Position numbers and translations under genes: made by a program. From Pardosa pseudoannulata (lineage: Eukaryota; Arthropoda; Arachnida; Araneae; Lycosidae), in contig CM063501.1 in the NCBI GenBank assembly GCA_032207245.1, positions 82,465,168-82,529,167 of the forward strand: 64,000 bases of DNA, in the 5' to 3' direction. How positions within the stretch are numbered: the first letter of the stretch is position 1; every line of letters begins with the position of its first letter. Of this stretch, positions 24,481-34,142 are shown in pieces. Under the pieces are notes generated by a model, which was not told the DNA's origin, searched no databases, and was given only the letters and a program-made list of their open reading frames with translations.

Positions 24481-25157
24481 CTAGCATGTAGCCCGTCATA
24501 TAACTGGATCAGTTATTGTTTTTATGTTCCGTAATTGTAAAGTATCCTATTAGGCAGGTGAAAAAATGGTTTCTTTTTTTGGATGAGAATTATCTTGCAA
24601 CAGACAAATCGATGATTAAATTTAAAATTATCACATATGTACCTAATCTATTATTTAAGCCAAATGTAAAAGAAAATTATTTACGTTATATCCAAGTTCA
24701 GTGATAAAACTTATGAAAATACTGCAGACGATATTTAAATAATTAGAATGAGAAATGATTAAATGAGTTGGATAAGGAATGATGTCATAATGCTAGGAGA
24801 AACTTTATTTTTACATATTTATCATGTGATAAATTGATAAATTTAATCACCTGTTCTTAACCGCGGAAAATAGGGCTGGAAATAATGGCATTAAACGCTC
24901 GAAAAGGAAGAATGGGGTGGATTTCAAACGTTTTAAAGAAGACAGTATTTTTTACTTCTATATGAAGCCTATTTATACCAATATATTTTAGAATTGGATC
25001 GATATTTTACGGAAGTATCAAATTTACTCACTTTGAATTTTGCGAACTTTAACTCGTCAAGAATACAATATGAATGCCTGTATCCATTCTAGGTTCAACC
25101 GCTTCAAAAATTCGAGGACAGACGGACAGATAACTTAGGCTATTATTATATACTGGA
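24481..25157 (-). mobile_element. Non-autonomous Helitron, CATATG-hairpin family
   Basis: On the minus strand it begins TCCAGTATATAATAATAG and ends in CTAG (plus 24481-24484), next to A on the plus strand. The terminal palindrome is decayed here (CCCGTCATATAACTGG). The interior aligns with the copies at 34143-35154, 46549-47880 and 52202-53516, including CACATATGTACCTAATCTAT and AATGGCATTAAACGCTCG. At 677 bp it is the shortest copy. The 5' flank base deviates from the expected A. No protein is encoded. It sits within ancient block B1. Confidence 0.78.
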
Positions 25158-25233
25158 ATCTTATTATTGCTGATGAACCTACATCTAAAGGATTTATGAA
25201 TCATTATCTTTTTTAACTCTCAATGATGTGCAT
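25158..25233 (+). repeat. Continuation of block B1 after the Helitron
   Basis: ATCTAAAGGATTTATGAATC (25186) resembles ATCTAAATAATTTATGGATT downstream of block B2 near 28849, so the Helitron split this unit. Confidence 0.45.
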
Positions 25234-25742
25234 CGGGCCTCTGAGGCTTAATCGTTATCAAAAAACATTCGACACAAAATCACCTAATAGAAATAAACTT
25301 CCCAAATTTTCAGCAGCTGTTTCTAAAAGTCTTTTAGATCCCAATAATATGCATTTCCGCATCTCAGAAACAGATATTTTTAATGTATTCGATCTCTAGA
25401 AACCCAGTGCACGCGCATGCATTTTTGCATTTTTTTAATGTTTGTGGTCGGAGGAAAGAAGCTGTCAAAAATATGTCGTTTTATGATTAAATTAATGAAG
25501 TATGAAGATATGTGTGTTCCTAACATGTGTTTATCTCGTGTTTAACCAATGTTTGTGCTTTCCAATGCTAATAAAAAAAACTACATTCCAAAATACTTTT
25601 AAAAATTATATTTTCAAACAATTGGAAATATATTTTAGATTTATAATAAAGTATATTTGACAATACAAAATTTCTATTCAACATTAAAAGCAATTTTGTT
25701 GGTACTTTTTTCAAAAAAGTTACACTGGGTCTCCGAGGCCCC
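25234..25742. mobile_element. Possible short TIR element with GCAT duplication
   Basis: CGGGCCTCTGAGGC at 25234 and, inverted, GGGGCCTCGGAGACCC ending at 25742 form imperfect terminal repeats. Both are flanked by GCAT (25230-25233 and 25743-25746). The interior has no transposase frame. One copy only, so the call is tentative. Confidence 0.35.
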
Positions 25743-25884
25743 GCATGCGTTCTCTCAAACTTCGGAATGTTTCTATCTTTGCTTGTTAATTGTATTTCAA
25801 ACATTCTGCCTACTCCATTTTCAACAATAACAGTACATGAACATCTAGTTTTAGAAATGTAAAATACTCGATCACTAACTAAAT

Positions 25885-26735
25885 GTCAAATGATGGGGGG
25901 GGGATTTAAATCTAATTCATTTGTTTAATAGAAGAATACTGATGAATTAAAGTGGAAAGGTGTTATTTAACTCATTTATGCTAATGTTAAATACGCCCTA
26001 TTGCAAGTGTTTTATCGCTGTCATCGTGTTACGATACAGAAGAATGCTCATTATTCTATAGAGCGATGTACCTCATGATTCTATAGATTGATGTACCTCA
26101 TGATTCTATAGAGGGATGTACATGATAGGAACGATAGGAATATTTTAATGTAATTCAATTATTTAACTGAGGAAAACTGATGAATTAAAGTAAAAACCGA
26201 TATTTAACTCATTTATGCTAATATTCGATACGCCCTAATGCAAGTGTTATACCCTTTATCGCCGTCACCGTGTTACGATACAGAAGAATGCTCATGATTC
26301 TATAGAGGAATGTACATGATAGGAACGATAGGAAGATTTTAATCTAATTCAATTATTTAACTGTGGGAAACTGATGAATTAAAGTGAAAAACCGTTATTT
26401 AAATCATTTATGCTGATATACGATAAGCCCTAATGCAAGTGTTATACCCTTTATCGCCGTGACCTTGTTACGATACAGAAGAATGCTCATGATTCTATAG
26501 AGGGATGTACCTCATGATTCTATAGAGGGATGTGCATGATAGGAACGATGGGAAGATTTTAATGTAGTTCAATTATTTAACTGATTTAAATTGATGAATT
26601 AAAGTGAAAAACCGTTATTTAAATCCTTTATGCTGATATACGATAAGCCCTAATGCAATTGTTATACCCTTTACCGCCGTCATTGTGTTAAGATACAGAA
26701 GAAGGCTCATGATTTTATAGAGGGTTGTAGATAAT
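25885..26735 (+). repeat. ~190-240 bp tandem array with nested 26-bp repeat
   Basis: Four units with anchor GATGAATTA at 25941, 26179, 26373 and 26593, i.e. spacings of 238, 194 and 220 bp. The length differences arise from a nested repeat around CATGATTCTATAGAGGGATG, about 26 bp, present 3, 1, 2 and 1 times in successive units. A G-run (25897-25904) lies in the first unit. Confidence 0.94.
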
Positions 26736-27008
26736 GAGAACACAAGTCGCATCTTCGGTTTCAGTCATGTGCTTGTGTGACAGTAAAAGCGCAAGTCAAA
26801 TTGCATCATTCGTATATTGGATGCTTCTAAGTATTGGCAATGTTGTCCAATTTATAATCCAAAAAAATTGAATTTTAGAGAAATAAAATCAAATTATCGA
26901 ATTCACAATGTGTATAGCATAGAGTGCATGTAAGTATTCACAAATAAGTATTCAGATGTGTACTGATTTTTGTAAATAATGAAGTAGTACGGACGATAGG
27001 GAAAGATT

Positions 27009-27182
27009 CTAGAACTCCCTGAACTCTCAACTACTGACTACAAATTTTTTGGTCCGGTTAAGAAATATCTGGAAGAACTGGCATTTGTAGCCAATAACGT
27101 CCATGCTACCGTTGGAAAATTTTTCTACAGCCTACTTCACTCGAGGTATCTCTTATCTACTAAATACTACCTTCAAAGTAGC
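27009..27182 (+). pseudogene. mariner transposase C-terminal relic
   Basis: A frame of about 58 codons without ATG, open through LSTTDYKFFGPVKKYLEE. This resembles the stretch after the catalytic SPDLAPSDYHLFGPLK region of mariner transposases: the Asp-Tyr and FGP positions fit, followed by a Leu/Val-rich helix and then a Tyr/Leu-rich tail. The final catalytic Asp motif upstream is already lost (PELSTTDY instead of PDLAPSDY). No mariner TIRs or TA flanks were found, so this is a short fragment of an old copy. It is unrelated to the Tc1 element at 14.7 kb. The identification rests on motif recognition and should be treated as likely, not proven. Confidence 0.55.
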
Positions 27183-27428
27183 TATTTATAGCATATCTAT
27201 AGTACAATTTTATAAAAAAGGCACTTCATAGTGGATTTCTTAATAGTTTTTTGATAAACTTTCTAAACAATTTTTTCAATTTAACTGCAACCGAATGCCG
27301 AAATAGATTTCTTCTAAACTGCTCATTGTTATTAAGCGAAGTGTAGCAAGATTTAGACTGCTGTTTCTAGCTTTCTTCACTCTTTCAATAATTGCTTTAT
27401 TTTTGCTTGGTGTTTCCTTATGGAACAC

Positions 27429-27604
27429 GTCGAACGATGGCCGATTGGTTAGGGCGCTGATCGTCGGTACAGGATTTCGCGGGTTCGAATCCCACTTTGG
27501 ATGGATGTTCGTAGCCGTTCGGAATCGGCTTTAAGCAGTAGGTCCCGGTCTCATTAGCCCTCGTGTGCAAAACTGTAGACCGTAGCGCTCGAAACCAAAC
27601 CAAA
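27429..27604 (+). mobile_element. tRNA-derived SINE with 13-bp target duplications
   Basis: A 176-bp retroposon with perfect direct repeats CCTTATGGAACAC at 27416-27428 and 27605-27617. The head is tRNA-like: box A TGGCCGATTGG at 27438-27448 and a consensus box B GGTTCGAATCC at 27482-27492, spaced as in a tRNA gene, giving an internal RNA polymerase III promoter. The body after about 27500 is unrelated to tRNA, and the 3' end is a short AAACCAAACC-type tail instead of plain poly(A). The cloverleaf 3' half is absent. A 5'-truncated relative lies at 32914-33030. It would be mobilised by a LINE in trans. The 61-codon minus-strand frame here is spurious. Confidence 0.9.
27438..27492 (+). promoter_or_regulatory. 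Internal Pol III promoter of SINE (boxes A and B)
   Basis: Box A at 27438-27448 and box B at 27482-27492. Box B matches the GGTTCGANTCC consensus exactly. Confidence 0.85.
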
Positions 27605-27617
27605 CCTTATGGAACAC

Positions 27618-28379
27618 ATACCCTATCTTATACTCATTTTGTATGCTTTTATTATGGTTGTATGATGTTTTCGATGTCTGGAAGAGTTGTTGAAGCATAA
27701 AACCGGTTTAAACCAGTGTGTGTGTGGGTGTGTGTGTGTCTCAACCCTCCCCGTCATTTCAAAACATAATATCACTGGTTGATTTTGGTTCATCTTTGAG
27801 GTTCTATTTTTTCCATTTTATCAATTTTGTATAGTATTCTATACCTTTAGATGTTTTTAATTGCTGCATAGCGCATTGAAATATTCAATATTGTATTAAA
27901 ATTGTAATATCTTTTAATTTATTACTTTAGGATATTTTATTTGAATCTGTATATCTATAGTATACCTATAGCTGCCTATACATTTTAGTCTCTATAAAGT
28001 TTTATTTTGTGCTATCAAACCATTTGTCATATACTGTTGCGCTGCTTTCATTTGGGTGACCTATATATCTTGTTAGATTTTATGTAAAAAAAAAAACTAA
28101 TTATATAATAATACTGTTGAATACAGTTTGAAAATTAAAGACTAATCACATAAGTTATAATTTTAATATATCAATAAGTTTGAATTGTTCTTGAGCCTAA
28201 ATCATTTAATAATAAATACATCTGTTATTCAATGAGCTCGTATTTAAGAAAAAATATTATTTTATACCTGGCTTATAAATTACTTTTTTAACCAAATTCA
28301 TGGAAAAAAAAGAATTACAATGTCAAATAAAAATGCGTAGGGTTAATTTCATACCAGACTACATTCCCAACAAAATATT
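27618..28379. other. AT-rich DNA, short GT run
   Basis: Contains an imperfect (TG)n run at 27717-27740. No gene or element recognised otherwise. Confidence 0.5.
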
Positions 28380-28830
28380 TTCTATTCAATTTTACATTTC
28401 TGTATTTTCTCCATATTCACTATCGTAGAACTTTGTAAAATATTGACATTCAGAAAATAACATGATTTCATACACAGATTTGTCTGAAAAACGCATGCTC
28501 TTTCGTAATCTGATAACATTCAGCAAATACGTTCTTGGGAAGGAAAAATAAATGTGGTACCGTAGGAGGAAAAGAAATTAGTTTGTTGTAAACAACGTTT
28601 TATTATTTGACATTCCGCCTAAATAAATTCAGATCTTATGTATTTTCCTATAATATGTTTATGTCTGGTGCACGAGCATATATGAAGAAAATTCTCCAAG
28701 GAGGAGAAATTCTACCCCCAAATTCTGCGGGCAGAGGAAAGTAAGAAAACGGTAATCAAGCCTCAGTACAGAGTAAAATTTAAAAGTGTTGTTTTATGTA
28801 AGTGGATATTAATTGCTATAAATTGCGTTT
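28380..28830 (+). repeat. Ancient repeat block B2
   Basis: Same-order similarity with B1 and B4: TGAAAAACGCATGCTC, TTGTAAACAACGTT, TTGACATTCCGCCTAAATAA, GTAAAATTTAAAAGTG. It leads directly into the tandem units that follow. Confidence 0.55.
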
Positions 28831-29960
28831 TGCTGTTGATAACTCTATATCTAAATAATTTATGGATTCTACTTATTTTTTATTGTATTTGAAACATTCT
28901 GTTTATTTAATATTTCTATGCTAATGTTTACATAATTTTGAATCCATAATCATGTTATATCTCAACGTTTATGTCTGGAGCAAAGAACATATATGAAGAA
29001 AATTCTCCAAAAATTACCCTCAATTCTGCGGACAAAATGTTGTTGTATGTAGATGGATATTAATTGCTATAAATTGCGTGTTACCGTTGATAACTCTATA
29101 TCTAAATGATTTATGAATTCTACTTCATTTTTACCATATTTCAAACATTCTGTATATTTAATATTTCTAATTCTATGTTTACGTAATTTAGAATGTACAA
29201 TCATGTCATATCTCAACGTTTATGTCTCTAGCAAAGAACACACATGGAGAAAATTTTCCATGGAGAGAAATTCTACCCTCAATTCTGCTGGAAAAATGTT
29301 GTATGTAAATTTAAAAGCATTGTTGTATGTAAGTGGATATTAACACATTGTGTGCGGGTACATTTCACAGCGGTATTGTACGGTAGCAGGAGTTTTACGT
29401 GTAAATTTAATTATTCAGTTAACTCAAAAAATAGAAAATTTAGTTTGTTAATCAACTTTTCGTATTTTATATTGAATTATATAAACAAATAAAGAAATAG
29501 GAATTTAGAAATAACAACCATAAGATTTTTGTTAACAAAAAATATATTTTTTAGTGGATAACTATACAGTAGTATCGTAAATATGAATAATCAAATAGAA
29601 ATAGTAGTATATAGTTTTATTTTTTTTAATTATGTTATATATAAATATTTTTATATTATAAAAGAATGAAAACAGCAATCATAAAACTAATAATGTAAAA
29701 ACTAGTTTCTGTTTATCTAAATTTATTAGAATCTATGTAGTAGACAAGAACATTCGGCTCCGTTTTCAATCGTCAGAAAACGTACTAGTACGTGTCCCGC
29801 ATACAAAGTTTTAATTGCTATAAATTACGTTTTACCGTTGTTCACTATATATCTAAAGGATTTATGGATTCTACTTAGTTTTTAATGTATTTGAAACAAT
29901 CTGCATATTCGACATTTCTACGTTTATGTTTACTTAATTTAGAATGCATAATCATCGCCT
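28802..29960 (+). repeat. ~240-bp tandem repeat units, interrupted by a piggyBac-like element
   Basis: Three main unit starts carry GGATATTAATTGCTATAAAT (28804, 29053) or its interrupted version (29336-29343 joined to 29811). Shared downstream segments are ATCTAAATGATTTATGAATT, CAAACATTCTGTATATTTAA and TCATATCTCAACGTTTATGT. The insertion at 29344-29810 splits the third unit precisely at TTAA. Confidence 0.85.
29344..29810. mobile_element. piggyBac-like non-autonomous element with unoccupied-site proof
   Basis: A 467-bp insertion flanked by TTAA (29340-29343 and 29811-29814). The ends are CACATTGTGTGCGGG and, inverted, AACTTTGTATGCGGG. Neighbouring repeat units at 28804 and 29053 show the uninterrupted target GGATATTAATTGC, which confirms the boundaries. 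The interior is AT-rich and lacks a transposase. A perfect 14-nt palindrome, ACGTACTAGTACGT, lies near the right end (29780-29793). It is a different family from the CCCTC-ended elements at 6.9, 44 and 49 kb. Confidence 0.85.
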
Positions 29961-30125
29961 ATGTCTCTTAAGATATTACAATTTTTCAGTAATATAGTAC
30001 TTTAACAGACTATAAAGTACTACGTGGTGGTACACCTACTTAACTGGGGCAGGTACGATGAGGTTCTTCTTGTTGTATCTGGGATGCTTTACTCAGCTTC
30101 CAAAGTTAATGTTACAAAATCAGTA

Positions 30126-30131
30126 TTTATT
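30126..30131 (-). promoter_or_regulatory. Candidate poly(A) signal AATAAA
   Basis: AATAAA on the minus strand, 120 nt downstream of the stop codon of the candidate 3' exon at 30251-30451. In AT-rich DNA such a hexamer is also expected by chance. Confidence 0.4.
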
Positions 30132-30250
30132 TACGAACATGAATAATTAAAATGCAAGATAATATGTACACATCATATTCGAGGTCCGGAGCCAGATTAT
30201 CCGCAACCTTAGCTCATGGACAAGTGGCCTCCAAAAAATGTGTGTAGGTT

Positions 30251-30451
30251 TCATCTATTTTCTCCGTAAATGAAAAATTCCTTCTCAAGCGAGACATCTT
30301 CTGTTCGAGGCTTCTTCTCGTCTTCTTCTGCCCTGTCCCATTCTTGGAGGTCCACTTCTGGTAATCTGAAAAAGGAATCGTCTACATCAGAAGTTATCCG
30401 CTTGCCTTGGAATCTTACCAAAAAACCTCCTTCACCTGTATCTCTTTGAAG
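30251..30451 (-). CDS. Candidate protein-coding 3' exon of unknown gene
   Basis: A stop-free minus-strand frame of 66 codons ending in TGA (plus 30251-30253), without an ATG. It is not an obvious shadow of any repeat. The reading GEGGFLVRFQGKRITS is followed by an acidic, charged region (QEWDRAEEDEKKPRTED) and a hydrophobic-aromatic C-terminus ending EKEFFIYGENR. Composition is GC-richer and much more protein-like than the neighbourhood. Immediately upstream two TGA triplets occur in this frame. A good acceptor (TTATTTTTCAG) also precedes them, but it would put those stops in frame, so the true exon start is unresolved. A second acceptor-like CCTTTTTCAG lies inside (about 30367-30376). A donor-like GGTAAGA near 30415 would create a 53-nt intron, but joining it yields a stop. 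An AATAAA lies 120 nt downstream. It could be a real terminal exon, a processed pseudogene or transposon-derived. I do not recognise the family. Confidence 0.4.
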   Translation of the reverse strand, partial: LQRDTGEGGFLVRFQGKRITSDVDDSFFRLPEVDLQEWDRAEEDEKKPRTEDVSLEKEFFIYGENR

Positions 30452-30537
30452 TCATCACTGAAAAATAACAATTCCAAAGAGCCCCATAGCTGGTTGGCTT
30501 AATAAACGATATGATTCGACTGAACGAACGATAGAAA

Positions 30538-30598
30538 CGATATGGTTGACTCATCAACCCCTCAAACCAGGGGTCGATGAGTCAACCTTCTCATATCG
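30538..30598. repeat. Long hairpin-forming inverted repeat
   Basis: Arms GGTTGACTCATCAACCCCT (30544-30562) and AGGGGTCGATGAGTCAACC (30569-30587) pair over 19 bp with a single mismatch that is a G-U or A-C wobble depending on strand. The loop is 6 nt. Outer CGATAT (30538-30543) and ATATCG (30593-30598) extend the stem across a 5-nt bulge. It is GC-richer than its surroundings and lies about 90 nt upstream of the candidate minus-strand exon. Confidence 0.9.
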
Positions 30599-30904
30599 AG
30601 AGGGGTGCATAACTGCAAAAACTGGTCGTCGGTCCAAACTCCGAGCAGAATGAATACTGATCAACTGTAAATTTATTATTATTAGAAATTATACAAAATC
30701 CTAATTATTACTACAACATATTTAAATTTATAAAAACGGTTATTACCTAAAAATTTGTGAGAAGCAACTGTTGGTTGAAACTGGTGTAGCGCATAACCAG
30801 ACCTACTCATAATCGAAAGTCTGTAACATAACGAAATTTATCTATTTGGTTCGATTTTACCACGTTATTGAAGTACTAATGATTGTTGTGTATTTGCTAA
30901 AATA

Positions 30905-31071
30905 TATCCTCCGAACGCCCAGTGATCTATTTTTAGATCAGCATTTTTTTTAAAAACTAAGGTACGTATTGATAAAATTCGATAATAATATTCATGTTGA
31001 TGGTAAAAGACACCCAATTTATGAATTATATGTCAGTGCGTCAAAATAAAATAATTTGGGCGTTAATGGGT
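30905..31071. mobile_element. Decayed short piggyBac-like element
   Basis: The left end reads CCTCCGAACGCCCAGTG near 30909. The right end reads GGGCGTTAATGGGTTAA to 31071, which inverted is TTAACCCATTAACGCCC. Both share an ACGCCCA core next to a CC-rich tip and TTAA on the right; the left TTAA is lost. A GATCTATTTTTAGATC palindrome lies inside. Non-coding, about 165 bp. Confidence 0.45.
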
Positions 31072-31122
31072 TAAGGATAATAAAATTTTTCCCACACTGT
31101 ATATCTGTATCTAATAAAAAGA

Positions 31123-31430
31123 AGAAAATATTCACCATCACGATGGCAGTTCACAGATGAAACATTCTGAAGTACCTAGTCTCCAGAAACATATTTTAAA
31201 TTAATCTACTATTTAATAAGCGTATGGCTTGCTAAGAAGAATAAATTAATAATATAAAATAAAATGTAAGAAAATATTCAGCATAACGATGGCAGTTCAC
31301 AGGTGAAACATTCTGAAGTATCTAGTTGCCACAAACTGATTAAGACAGATATGTTGCCAGATATTTTAAATCAATGGATTGTTTAATAAGCATGTGGCGT
31401 GCTAAAGAGGATTAATTGTCACAGATTTAA
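31123..31430 (+). repeat. ~150-bp tandem duplication
   Basis: Two copies share CGATGGCAGTTCACAG (31141 and 31287), TGAAACATTCTGAAGTA and TTTAATAAGC...TGGC.TGCTAA, offset 146 bp. The second copy carries an insertion of about 20 bp. Confidence 0.88.
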
Positions 31431-31559
31431 ATTTAATGTATTTTTTAACATTCTATTGTGTATAATTTAATACATTCCTTACATTAAAAATTAAAACATA
31501 GAAGGGAACACTACTAAATGCGTTGTGTTTCATACAAAACAGCTTTTCGGGTAAAATAT

Positions 31560-31960
31560 TTCCTATTCACATATTTGCACATTTTTTTAAATCGGTGAAT
31601 TTTTGTCTTTCTTATCTAAAAACATAAGTAAAATGTTTGCATCAAAAAGTGATGTAAGTGATTTCAGACTCGTATATTTCTTTTCAACTGGCTAATGCAT
31701 ACTTTCGTAACTGGATACTGTTGGGTAACCAAATATGTCCATCGAAAACAACAAAAAAATAAATAAATAAAAATAAGTACCTGAAAAAAATATGGTTCTA
31801 AATAAAGTTGCATCATTTGACATTCTACCGCAAAAAACAGATGCTATGTTTTATGTCGAAAGTATATATTTTATTTCTAGATCATGGAATATGTTATACT
31901 TAAACTCACACTAATGGAGCAATTGATCTCCGATTTTCCTTGGAAATAGAAATATGACTA
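31560..31960 (+). repeat. Ancient repeat block B3
   Basis: Contains, in order, ACTGGCTAATGCATACTTTC, CCAAATATGTCCATCGAAAA, TTGACATTCTACC and TTCTAGATCATGGAATATGT, each with counterparts in B1, B4, B6 and B7. Confidence 0.55.
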
Positions 31961-32913
31961 TTTAAAAATAGGTTAAAAAAAGGACAATTTTAATGCATGA
32001 AAAGAAGAACATTTTCATGATCTATAGACAAAATTTAATTGATAAAGTACAATATTTAAGCACTTGTGGTTTTACATCCAAAAGAATTAAAGATTTTCAA
32101 GGTTTTATAAATAAGTTATAACATTATTTTTACGTAATACCTCGTACAGTAACATTAAAGAAACCCGTTTTCTATAACAATCAATGACGATTTGTAAATA
32201 ATATATTTGTAAATATATTACACTTCTTTTAAAAAATCTGATGTGGTCTTGACATGTACGCTTATTAAAATAACTCCTAAAAATTATATATATTTTCTCC
32301 TTGTAGTCACATTAATATTACATATATTTTAAATCCTATCATATGCTAGTCACTTTGAGCCTAGCCTCAGGTTCTCATATAATGGATGTAATTATTTTAA
32401 AATTAAAATTATTTTGATTATATTACACAAACAGCAGTATGAAATAAATTTTTATGACTGAAATATTAACAATTCATTTTCTGATCTTTCGTAATATTTA
32501 TCGCTTAGATTACGTAATGGAAAAGCTCCTGTCAATTTAAAAAGAGTATGGTAAATTTTGCCGAATGCAGACTCTTACCAAAACATGGGTCACCAAGAAG
32601 AAACCGTATTCTCATTATTGAGTGTTGGTTCCATACAATTAAAATTTCCAATAAGCTTTAGACACATTAAGAATAGAAGATTTTAGGTATAGTTTTAGCA
32701 TAGTACACTATTGCGAAAATTGAACTTGCGGAAAAAATTTCAAAATGCTGATATGAAGAGGAGTTGAAGTTTGACTTAATAGGATTCTACTTAATAAATA
32801 AAATTTTAGGAGATATCAGTAAAGGAAAACAATAAGACTTTGCAAATACACTCGACAATAAACGAATTTTTCGGGAGCTGTTGTTTAATATCAAAGTTCA
32901 CGAACTGGAATAC
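31961..32913. other. AT-rich DNA without recognised features
   Basis: No frame or element recognised. Confidence 0.5.
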
Positions 32914-33030
32914 CATTTGTGGCATGAATGCTCGTACCAATCTTTTGGAATTGGCTTTAATCAGTATGTCCCATTCTCATTATCACCCATAAGTAAAATT
33001 GTAGACCGTACTCTCTAAACCAAACAAAAT
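32914..33030 (+). mobile_element. 5'-truncated, diverged SINE copy
   Basis: Matches the body and tail of the SINE at 27429-27604: GGAATTGGCTTTAA versus GGAATCGGCTTTAA, GTAGACCGTA exactly, and an AAACCAAAC tail. The tRNA-like head is missing and divergence is high, so it is an old insertion. Confidence 0.75.
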
Positions 33031-33297
33031 CTCTACAGTGTATGTCGAATGAAAACTGAGTAAAAACAATACATGTTTAATCATTCCTGGGTTAAATACA
33101 TAATAAAATCCTACTCCCTATATTTTTTGTGTGCAAAATAATACCTAAACAAAGAGATTTTATATATAAATATGCTTTTTATATGAATAATATTTTTGAA
33201 AACAGCACTATGTAATAATTTTATTATTTTAACCTCTTGAATGTAGAAAGTATCTGTGAAAAACGTGGCAAAATCGGACTTTATTTGTCTTTAATTT

Positions 33298-33661
33298 CTT
33301 CTTTATCATCACCAAAATGTAAGAAATATTTTTCTTCGTTATCATCGTCAAAATGTAAGAAATATTTTTCTTCGTTATCATCACCAAAATGTAAGAAATA
33401 TTTTTCTTCGTTATCATCACCAAAATGTAAGAAATATTTTTTTTCATTATCATCACCAAAATGTAAGAAATATTTTTCTTCGTTATCATCACCAAAATGT
33501 AAGAAATATTTTTCTTCGTTATCATCAACAAAATGTAAGAAATATTTTTCTTTATTATCACCACCAAAATGTAAGAAATATTTTTCTTTGTTATCATCAC
33601 CAAAATGTAAGAAATATTTTTCTTCGTTATCATCACCAAAATGTAAGAAATATTTTTTTTT
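33298..33661. repeat. 36-bp minisatellite, 10 copies
   Basis: Unit of 36 bp around CACCAAAATGTAAGAAATAT. Because 36 is a multiple of three, frames stay open on both strands. The plus frame (33237-33680, 147 codons from an ATG) repeats SLSSPKCKKYFS ten times. The minus frame (33229-33639, 136 codons) repeats ILVMITKKNISY. Substitutions between units fall at several codon positions with no clear bias by eye, and no promoter or splice context is seen. Most likely non-coding, but a repeat protein cannot be excluded from sequence alone. Confidence 0.95.
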
Positions 33662-34142
33662 CAGAAATGCAAAAATTTAAATGAAATAACTATTCAATAT
33701 TTTCACTTATATGGGAAATCTCAATTGATTATTCTAATTTTTGCCGGAACTGTAGCAAAATAAATTAAATGACATAATTTTAAAGATAAAATAAATTTAA
33801 ACATCATTATTATGCATATGAACTGTCTTGAATTTCATAAATCTTTTAGAGTACCAGAGAAATTTCGCGAAACTGCCTAACTTTTCTTGGAAAAATTTCG
33901 CCATTTTGAGGAAAATGGTAAACTAGTTATTATGCATTGTAAGAATTGAGTTCTATCTTCACGGAATTGTAAAACTCTCGCCCAAAATCAAGTCAGATAT
34001 TCCAAATTTGGCGTATTCGAGTTTCCAGAACTGACTTACGGTGTCACAGCCAAGGGGTAAATATAGTATTTGCAATCTCCTTCAGGATTACGTGTGAAGT
34101 TTATTCCTTCAGCGTTTATATTTTATATTATTTCTTTAAGCA
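33662..34142. other. AT-rich DNA without recognised features
   Basis: Short inverted and GC-richer patches around 33880-34050, but no element ends or gene recognised. Confidence 0.45.

Noticed and set aside
27418..27603. 61-codon minus-strand frame
   Set aside because: It is antisense to the tRNA-derived SINE.
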